NCBI GenBank assembly: GCA_025936205.1
Contig: JAICTU010000576.1
Span: forward strand, 1 to 5,270
Direction: 5' to 3'
Source: Polyangiaceae bacterium
Lineage (GTDB): Bacteria > Myxococcota > Polyangia > Polyangiales > Polyangiaceae
DNA length: 5,270 nucleotides
The notes under the pieces are model-generated. The model had not been told where the DNA came from and searched no databases. It saw only the letters and a list, made by a program, of their open reading frames with translations. Every line of letters begins with the position of its first letter. Position 1 is the first letter of the stretch. The position numbers and the translations under genes are program-made. This document shows, piece after piece, positions 1 to 4,305 of this stretch.

Positions 1-352
1 CGCGGCGGCGCTGGCGGCCATGCAGAAATTCTGGCGGCTGCAGCGGCTGCGGTGCTCGGCTGGTGCGCTGCCCCATGACTCGAAAGCTGAGCCGCGCGCT
101 GGTGAGACCAAACAGGGCTTCCAGCTGCTCGAGGCAGTGCTGACGCTCCGTGGGCTGTGGGGGCCGTGCGACGGAGCGCGCGGGCGAGTCGATGTCGGCG
201 ATCAAGCCGTCGCGCAGATAGATGACGTGTTGGCGCGAGCCGTCCGCCCCTGCTTCCTCCAGACGCAGCGCACCCGTCGCGCCACTGCGGTGCAGCGCGC
301 CGAGCACATCCCCGAGCGTCGAGCGCTCCAGCCTGCCAGGCAATTCGAGCAT
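1..352 (-). CDS. DUF4388 (PATAN-like) domain protein, 3' part beyond the window
   Basis: The first 117 residues of a protein that stays open to the left edge. Residues about 4-56 have the DUF4388/PATAN pattern: an opening 'LPGRLERSTLGDVLGAL' helix, then a 'GATGALRLEE' strand-turn, then 'VIYLRDGLIADIDS', the usual hydrophobic strand with a DG turn. In the family this fold is a cytoplasmic, probably protein-interaction, module common in Myxococcota and often fused to response-regulator, DnaJ-like or other signalling domains. Residues 69-92 form a second predicted helix and strand, followed by a Pro/Gln-rich linker and an Arg-rich end (RQRRR). The ATG at 352 was chosen because the domain begins right after it and no ATG, GTG or TTG lies in frame between it and the upstream stop region. 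No clear Shine-Dalgarno is visible. It lies 77 bases after the exported-protein gene on the same strand. The C-terminal partner domain cannot be seen. Confidence 0.72.
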   Translation of the reverse strand, partial: MLELPGRLERSTLGDVLGALHRSGATGALRLEEAGADGSRQHVIYLRDGLIADIDSPARSVARPPQPTERQHCLEQLEALFGLTSARLSFRVMGQRTSRAPQPLQPPEFLHGRQRRR

Positions 353-429
353 CGCGCGGACGGTAGCGAGCCGCGACGCGGCGGGCCAAAAATGCGGCGA
401 CCGCGCGCGGATAGCCTGCGGAGCTCGGC

Positions 430-885
430 TCAGCGCGTGATCGGTCCGACGGCGACGCTGGCTTTGATCTCGCGCACCTGCGAGCGACAGTCGCGGCCCG
501 TGGCGTCGGGGCAGGCCACCGCCCGGGCCCGCACTACGAGAGCTCCCTCGCCGACCTCGGTCGCTGCCAGCGCCAGCTGGAGCCGCTGGCGACGCTCCGT
601 CTTCATGAACAACGCGCTCGGTCCCACGCGCGCGCGCAGCGGTCGTGCAAAGTCCGGCGCCGCCACCACCAGCACGTCCGCCCAGCGCAGCACGCCGCTC
701 GAGAGCTCGAGCTCCGCCTCGCACAGCACGCGCCCTGGCGTGGGGCGGCGCTGGCACTCGAGCCGCGCACTCAGCTCGGGGGGAGGAGGCGCGGCCTCGA
801 GCGGCGCCGCCTGCGCCAGGCTGACGAGCAGCGCCCCGATGCAGCCGGGGCGCACGCAGCGGGCCGTGCCGCGCCCGCGCCTCAC
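430..885 (-). CDS. Small exported protein with four cysteines, function unknown
   Basis: A 151-residue protein I do not recognise. The N-terminus looks like a Sec signal peptide: Arg-rich residues 2-12, a hydrophobic stretch at about 15-26 (CIGALLVSLAQA) and a likely cleavage site after AQA or LEA, followed by a Pro-rich linker (33-36). The mature part alternates short hydrophobic strands (LRWADVLVVAAP, LQLALAATEV, GALVVRARAV), which suggests a small beta-sandwich. It holds four cysteines, C44, C55, C125 and C133, enough for two disulphides (inference). The start is a GTG at 885 that overlaps the upstream activator's TGA by four bases (GTGA), which points to translational coupling. Upstream bases give only a weak GA-rich ribosome site. 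The location is probably periplasmic. Coding is supported by the signal peptide and tight overlap, but no family could be named. Confidence 0.75.
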   Translation of the reverse strand: MRRGRGTARCVRPGCIGALLVSLAQAAPLEAAPPPPELSARLECQRRPTPGRVLCEAELELSSGVLRWADVLVVAAPDFARPLRARVGPSALFMKTERRQRLQLALAATEVGEGALVVRARAVACPDATGRDCRSQVREIKASVAVGPITR

Positions 886-2255
886 TCGCTCGACCCGCCG
901 CGCTCGCGGAGCCCATGGCGGCGCGCGAGATCATGCAGATGCTTGCGATCCATCTTGGCAGCGCGGGCGGCGGCGCTGACGTTGCCGGCGTGCTTGTCGA
1001 GCAGCCAGCGGATGTAGCGCTGCTCGAACTCGTGCTCGAACTGGCTGCGCACCTCACGATAGCTCTGATTCTCGTCGAACTGCCAGCTCGCCACGCTGCT
1101 GACGCCGGCGGTCGCCACCACCGGCAGGTCCAGCAGGCGCAGCTGCGGCTCCTCCGTCGCAGCCGCGATGTACAGCGCGCGATCGAGCACGTTGCGCAAC
1201 TCCCGCACATTGCCGGGCCAATCGTGCGCCATCAACCCGTCCAGCGTCGCCTGAGTGAGCGTGATGTGCGCCAGCTTGGGATCGCGCTCGCGCGCTTGCT
1301 TCAGAAAGCATTCGACCAACGCGGGGATGTCCTCGCGCCGCTGGCGCAGCGCGGGCACCGTCACCGGCACCACCGCCAGCCGGAAATACAAATCCTCGCG
1401 GAACTTGCCGCGCGCCACCTCGGCCTTCAGATCGCGCCGCGTGGCAGCGATGATGCGGGCCTCGCAGCGTTGCACCTTGTTGCCGCCGACACGCCGGAAC
1501 TCGGCCGCCTCCAGCACGCGCAGCAGCTTGGGTTGCACGTCGAGCGGCAGCTCGCCGATCTCGTCGAGAAACAGCGTGCCCTTGCCGACGGTCTCGAACG
1601 CGCCCGGGCGCGCCTGCACGGCGCCGGTGAAGGCTCCGCGCTCGTGGCCGAAGAATTCGCTCTCGATCAGGTTGTAGCTGACCGCGCCGCAGTCGACGAC
1701 GACGAAGGGCTCGGCTCGCCGCTGGCTGAGCTCGTGGATCGAGCGCCCGAGCACGTCCTTGCCGGTGCCTGTTTCACCCTCGAGCAGCACCGTCGCATCG
1801 CTGGGAGCGATGCGTTCCAACAGCCCGAACACCTGGCGCATCGCCAGGCTCGGGCCCACCGCCTGCCCGAAGCGCGGCGAAGCGCTCGGCAGGACCTGCA
1901 AGCGCTCGGTTTCCGGGGCGAGCTGCAGCTCGACGTCGCCCACCGTGAGCGTCGCGCCTGGCTCGAGCGTCGCAGTCTGGATCTTGGAGCGCCCGATGCG
2001 CGTGTGGTTGGTCGAGCCGAGGTCGCGCACCACCATGCCCTGCGCACCAGCTTCGATCTCGCAGTGGTAACGCGAGACGGAGGCGTCGGGCAGCACCAGA
2101 TCGTTGTCCGGTGCCTTGCCGATCCGGAGCAGCCCGTGGATCGTTGCGCGGCTGCCCCGCGCCTGCCCCGAGACCACGAGCAGCGTGTGACAGGCCGTCG
2201 GCCGCTCACTGCCGAGCGCACGCGTCGCGATCTCTGTAGGGGCGGGTACGCTCAC
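882..2255 (-). CDS. FHA-domain sigma-54-dependent transcriptional activator (enhancer-binding protein)
   Basis: A 457-residue cytoplasmic regulator that would remodel sigma-54 RNA polymerase by ATP hydrolysis. Domains in order: FHA at about 23-115, with R45, SRYHCE (61-66) and GSTN (80-83), the residues that bind phosphothreonine; AAA+ at about 132-365, with Walker A GETGTGKD (160-167), the sigma-54 loop GAFTGA (207-212), Walker B GTLFLDE (226-232), FREDLYFRL (285-293) and WPGNVREL (346-353); and a Fis-type helix-turn-helix at about 412-449 ([17 protein letters not shown]). There is no receiver domain, so the input is probably a Ser/Thr kinase or phosphatase signal. This architecture is common in myxobacteria. 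Oddities are Asp where Walker A usually ends GKE, and NHT where FHA often has NGT. The start is a GTG at 2255 overlapping the preceding stop by four bases. Length is normal for the class. It may control its own cluster, which is an inference. Confidence 0.97.
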   Translation of the reverse strand: MSVPAPTEIATRALGSERPTACHTLLVVSGQARGSRATIHGLLRIGKAPDNDLVLPDASVSRYHCEIEAGAQGMVVRDLGSTNHTRIGRSKIQTATLEPGATLTVGDVELQLAPETERLQVLPSASPRFGQAVGPSLAMRQVFGLLERIAPSDATVLLEGETGTGKDVLGRSIHELSQRRAEPFVVVDCGAVSYNLIESEFFGHERGAFTGAVQARPGAFETVGKGTLFLDEIGELPLDVQPKLLRVLEAAEFRRVGGNKVQRCEARIIAATRRDLKAEVARGKFREDLYFRLAVVPVTVPALRQRREDIPALVECFLKQARERDPKLAHITLTQATLDGLMAHDWPGNVRELRNVLDRALYIAAATEEPQLRLLDLPVVATAGVSSVASWQFDENQSYREVRSQFEHEFEQRYIRWLLDKHAGNVSAAARAAKMDRKHLHDLARRHGLRERGGSSE

Positions 2256-2674
2256 TGGGTCAACTCTTCGAGACGTAGCGTGACGGCGTTTCCTTCAAGC
2301 GTAACCCGCCGGGTGACCTCTGTCCGCTCGACCGCTTCGGTGCGCAAGCGCGCGGCCAGCCGAAACTCGTACTCGCCGTTCGCGAGCCGAAACTGCCGCA
2401 CCAGGCGCTCTGGTGGAGGCGCGGGAAAGTTGAGGACAAGACGGCCCTCCCCGGGCTGCCCTTCAGCCTCCCAGACCACCTCGAGTTGCGAGATCCGCGC
2501 GGCGCCGCTGCCCAGCGCAAAGATCACCGTCTGGTCGTGTGGAACGTGCGGCAACAGCTGCCAACCCAGCAACGCCACGGCCGCAGCCACGAGTATGCGG
2601 GTGTATGCAGCCCGGAGCCGAGGTGCTCGCGCGGGCTCGGCAGTTTCGGGAGCGGGGGGCGATGGAGTGGCCAA
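2252..2674 (-). CDS. Small single-pass membrane protein with beta-rich C-terminal domain, function unknown
   Basis: About 140 residues if started at the TTG at 2674. No ATG, GTG or other TTG occurs in frame between that codon and the cytochrome stop. The reading frame is also open upstream to an ATG at 2863, but that would lie inside the cytochrome gene and give an Arg/Pro low-complexity stretch, so I rejected it. An N-terminal Pro/Ala/Glu segment (about 1-20) and RLRAAYTR precede a short hydrophobic helix (about 27-42, ILVAAAVALLGWQLLP). The remaining 95 residues alternate strands (ISQLEVVWEA, GRLVLNF, GEYEFRLAARL, EVTRRVTL, AVTLRLEEL), suggesting a beta-sandwich on the far side of the membrane. 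The family is not recognised. It starts 22 bases after the cytochrome gene and its stop overlaps the activator start by four bases, so it is probably coupled to the activator; it may be a membrane partner in that signal (inference). The start is uncertain. Confidence 0.72.
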   Translation of the reverse strand: MATPSPPAPETAEPARAPRLRAAYTRILVAAAVALLGWQLLPHVPHDQTVIFALGSGAARISQLEVVWEAEGQPGEGRLVLNFPAPPPERLVRQFRLANGEYEFRLAARLRTEAVERTEVTRRVTLEGNAVTLRLEELTQ

Positions 2675-2696
2675 GCAGCGGGCGCCGCCGGATCGT

Positions 2697-3383
2697 TCAG
2701 TGCGCGTTCGGGGACTCGCCCTCGTTCTCGTCTTCGTCTTCCTCGGCGGGTGCCGGCGCCTGCGGGGGCGGGGGCGCCGCCGAGGGCGCAGGGGCGGTCG
2801 CACCGGCGGCCGCTGCCCGCGGCGCTCGCGCTGTGGCAGGAGCGGCGCCGGCCGCGGGGGCACCAGCGGTGGGCGCAGGGTCGCTGTCGCTCTTGGGGAA
2901 GCCCTTTTGACCCTTCTTCGGCATCTCGCGGATCTTGGCGACGAGCTCCGTCACCATGCTGTCCGGAAGATTGAAGGAGGGCATCTTGCCTTTGCCCTTC
3001 TTGATCACCTCCACCAGCTGCGCGTCCGTGACGCTCGCCTGCCAGGCGGGGTCGGTCAGATCCTTTGCCTTGACCATCGGCGACTGCGGGCCGTCGCCGG
3101 CGCCGCGCTTGCCGTGGCAGTTTGCGCACTGCTTCACCCAGGTCACGTCGACGAGCAGGTTGCCGCCGCGCTTGGAGGGTTGGCTATATGACGCGGGTTT
3201 GCCGAGCGGACCCTGGCGGCGCTGCTGCTTCTGAGCTGCCTGCTGCGCCTTCTCCGTCTGATGCGTGTGGTCCGCCGGCGTCCACTCGCTGAGGTCATGC
3301 GCGGGGTCGTCGCAAGCGAGCCCCAGAGAGAACACGAGAACCCCAAAAAACCCAAGCAACGAGCGCGTCATCGCGCTCGGCAT
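2697..3383 (-). CDS. Mono-haem c-type cytochrome, probable lipoprotein with low-complexity acidic tail
   Basis: A 228-residue electron carrier of class I type, exported and probably lipid-anchored. Residues 1-24 form a signal peptide ending LGLAC-DD. C24 is a plausible lipidation site, though Leu at -2 and Gly at -3 fit the lipobox poorly. One CXXCH haem site is present (CANCH, 86-90), followed by GAGDGP (94-99), a typical class I loop, and GKMPSF (132-137), where M134 is the likely distal haem ligand. The haem domain spans about 72-156. Before it lies a polar Gln/Lys-rich linker with DHTHQ (38-42). After it come an Ala/Pro-rich tail (about 165-213) and an acidic end (EEDEDENEGE, 214-223). 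The start ATG at 3383 has GGAG 11 bases upstream; ATG 3371 (residue 5) is an alternative. Partner redox proteins are not visible in the window, so its electron donor and acceptor are unknown. Confidence 0.93.
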   Translation of the reverse strand: MPSAMTRSLLGFFGVLVFSLGLACDDPAHDLSEWTPADHTHQTEKAQQAAQKQQRRQGPLGKPASYSQPSKRGGNLLVDVTWVKQCANCHGKRGAGDGPQSPMVKAKDLTDPAWQASVTDAQLVEVIKKGKGKMPSFNLPDSMVTELVAKIREMPKKGQKGFPKSDSDPAPTAGAPAAGAAPATARAPRAAAAGATAPAPSAAPPPPQAPAPAEEDEDENEGESPNAH

Positions 3384-3413
3384 AGCAAGGAAATCTCCGT
3401 TGTGGACTGGTTT

Positions 3414-4091
3414 TCAGGGGAACTCGGTGCCACCGGCCAAGGGGTCAGCCCCCAGATACGGCTTGCCGTCGAGCTCGGCGATGCGGAACTGGATGCGCTC
3501 GTTTTGAGCCGCACCCGCCGGATCGGAATTGTTCGCCACGGGCTGTGTTTCGCCGAACCCGACCGCCAGGAGGCGGCCCGGATTGATGCCGTTGGTGAGC
3601 AGCCATTGCTTGACCGCGGCCGCACGCTGACCGGACAGCGCCAGGCTCTGCTCGGGCGTCCGCGAGTTGTTGGTGTGGCCCTCGATGCGCAGGCGCGTCA
3701 CGCGCGGGTTTTGCTCCAGGTACTTCTTCAGCTCGGTGAGCGCGGCTTCGCTGCCGGCGCCGGGCTGGAAGGTGGCGTCGTTCGGCTGAAAGAAGATGCC
3801 GCCGGGCAGTTCCAGCTTGGCACCCTTCACCTTGACGTTGGCCTTCTCCGGGGCGGCAGTGGCGGAGGCTTCCGCCGGAGGCGCCTCGGCAGGTTGCGCT
3901 TCCGTGGCCGGAGCCGGCTCGCCCGGAGGAGGGTTTGCAGCGGTCTTCGACTCGCCGCCGGCACGCATGCTCGCCTGGAAACTGCAGCCCAGTGACAGGC
4001 TCAACGCCGCAACCAGCGGAGCCCCAACCCGCCACGCTCGGCGCAACGACATCGGGGTCAAACACTCGTCGAACTGGGTCGCTTTCAGCAC
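3414..4091 (-). CDS. OmpA-family (peptidoglycan-associated type) lipoprotein
   Basis: A 225-residue envelope protein expected to tie the outer membrane to peptidoglycan. RR (17-18) and a hydrophobic stretch (22-34) lead to LSLGC, with C36 the likely lipidated residue. A Pro/Ala/Glu linker (about 53-82) follows. The OmpA-C domain runs from about 98 to 207: IFFQPNDATFQPG (99-111), the IEGHTNN loop (136-142), LSGQRAAAVKQWL (152-164), GRLLAVGFGE (172-181) and NERIQFRI (197-204). R156 matches the conserved Arg that contacts diaminopimelate. The usual Asp of GHTDN is Asn here (N141). The start is the GTG at 4091, because GGAGGAG lies 7 bases upstream; ATG 4052 gives 212 residues and a more ordinary signal peptide but has only a weak ribosome site. 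It is the first gene of the minus-strand cluster, 30 bases before the cytochrome. It resembles Pal in layout, but no tol genes are seen. Confidence 0.93.
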   Translation of the reverse strand: MLKATQFDECLTPMSLRRAWRVGAPLVAALSLSLGCSFQASMRAGGESKTAANPPPGEPAPATEAQPAEAPPAEASATAAPEKANVKVKGAKLELPGGIFFQPNDATFQPGAGSEAALTELKKYLEQNPRVTRLRIEGHTNNSRTPEQSLALSGQRAAAVKQWLLTNGINPGRLLAVGFGETQPVANNSDPAGAAQNERIQFRIAELDGKPYLGADPLAGGTEFP

Positions 4092-4098
4092 GCTGGAT

Positions 4099-4105
4099 CT
4101 CCTCC
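4099..4105 (-). promoter_or_regulatory. Strong Shine-Dalgarno sequence deciding the GTG start of the OmpA-like gene
   Basis: On the minus strand GGAGGAG occupies 4105-4099, followed by a 7-base spacer and GTG at 4091. It is by far the best ribosome site in the window; the other genes have weak ones. It is the main reason to prefer GTG 4091 over ATG 4052. Its first two Gs are also in the 3' arm of an adjacent hairpin. Confidence 0.65.
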
Positions 4106-4128
4106 CGCCCTCGGCGGGCTTACGCCGA
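4104..4128 (-). promoter_or_regulatory. Two mutually exclusive hairpins just upstream of the OmpA-like ribosome site
   Basis: Read on the minus strand, TCGGCG-TAAGCC-CGCCGA (4128-4111) forms a 6-pair hairpin, and CCCGCC-GAG-GGCGGG (4118-4104) forms another 6-pair hairpin. They share 4118-4111, so only one can form at a time. The second ends inside the GGGAGGAG ribosome-site block. The pairing is seen directly; a control role is inference. There is no U-tract, so it is not an ordinary terminator. Confidence 0.35.
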
Positions 4129-4167
4129 CAGGTTGCCTTTTCTTCCACCTCCGGTACTTCGACTGGC

Positions 4168-4221
4168 GGCCCGAGTGCAAGCTTTCCGGGCCCTTGGCGG
4201 CAGGCTGAGCTTGCCGTCAGG
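4168..4221 (+). promoter_or_regulatory. Two abutting hairpins in the probable dnaE leader
   Basis: The first hairpin pairs GGCCCG (4168-4173) with CGGGCC (4187-4192) around a 13-base loop containing AAGCTT. The second begins at the next base and pairs 4193-4205 with 4209-4221 around a TGA loop: 13 continuous pairs, three of them G-U on the plus-strand RNA (4194/4220, 4197/4217, 4203/4211). On the minus-strand RNA those three would be A-C mismatches, so the structure favours plus-strand transcription. No U-tract follows. Whether the region is transcribed is unknown. Confidence 0.35.
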
Positions 4222-4280
4222 CCGGACCTACTTCCGCTCACCATGACGGACTGGCGGGCTTTGGTGTACTTGCTGAGCCA

Positions 4281-4296
4281 GTAGCCCCGAGGCTGC
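4281..4296 (+). promoter_or_regulatory. Small hairpin just before the dnaE start codon
   Basis: GTAGCC (4281-4286) pairs with GGCTGC (4291-4296) around CCGA, six pairs including one U-G on the plus strand. The weak ribosome-site candidate GAGG (4289-4292) lies in its loop and 3' arm, and ATG follows 9 bases after the stem. It overlaps by two bases the right arm of another inverted repeat, ACTGGC (4250-4255) with GCCAGT (4277-4282), so the two compete slightly. It may reduce translation initiation, which is inference. Confidence 0.3.
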
Positions 4297-4305
4297 AGAA
4301 ACCAC

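Larger units (their letters stand above)
4092..4305. promoter_or_regulatory. Divergent intergenic region between the OmpA-like gene and dnaE
   Basis: 214 bases that must hold the promoters of both the minus-strand cluster and dnaE. I see no convincing -35/-10 pair on either strand. The region is dense in inverted repeats (4104-4128, 4168-4192, 4193-4221, 4223-4236, 4250-4282, 4281-4296). A 9-base direct repeat, GACTGGCGG, occurs at 4161 and 4249. The frame of the OmpA-like gene stays open across the region, but the would-be peptide has no protein-like pattern, so I treat it as non-coding. Confidence 0.6.

Noticed and set aside
20..979. A 319-residue plus-strand frame over the left end
   Set aside because: It spans three minus-strand genes that show a PATAN pattern, a signal peptide and a helix-turn-helix; its own product is an Arg/Ser/Ala-rich shadow.
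2675..2863. Upstream start (ATG 2863) for the small membrane protein
   Set aside because: It would overlap the cytochrome gene by 167 bases and encode only Arg/Pro-rich low complexity that mirrors the cytochrome's Ala/Pro tail.
915..3191. A 758-residue plus-strand reading frame and other long open frames on both strands
   Set aside because: They lie antisense to or in shifted frames of the activator, membrane protein and cytochrome genes. Their composition (Arg, Ala, His, Leu-rich) has no domain pattern, while the minus-strand frames carry clear motifs. Long shadows are expected at this GC content.
4110..4145. Cyclic-di-GMP-I riboswitch-like words (GGCAACC and GCGTAAGCC) on the minus strand before the OmpA-like gene
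   Set aside because: Each word lacks an A of the consensus, only five bases separate them where a tetraloop hairpin should be, and no receptor helix follows. An Infernal search with the GEMM model would settle it.
4152..4180. Sigma-70-type promoter on the minus strand (TTGCAC, 17 bases, GTACCG)
   Set aside because: Only three of six bases match at -35 and the -10 is poor, so it is no better than chance in this sequence.
4193..4221. Rho-independent terminator
   Set aside because: The stem is strong but no U-tract follows in either direction and no gene ends there; both flanking genes start away from it.
4161..4257. 9-base direct repeat GACTGGCGG at 4161 and 4249 as an operator pair
   Set aside because: It is short, GC-rich and 88 bases apart with no palindromic symmetry of its own; it may be chance.
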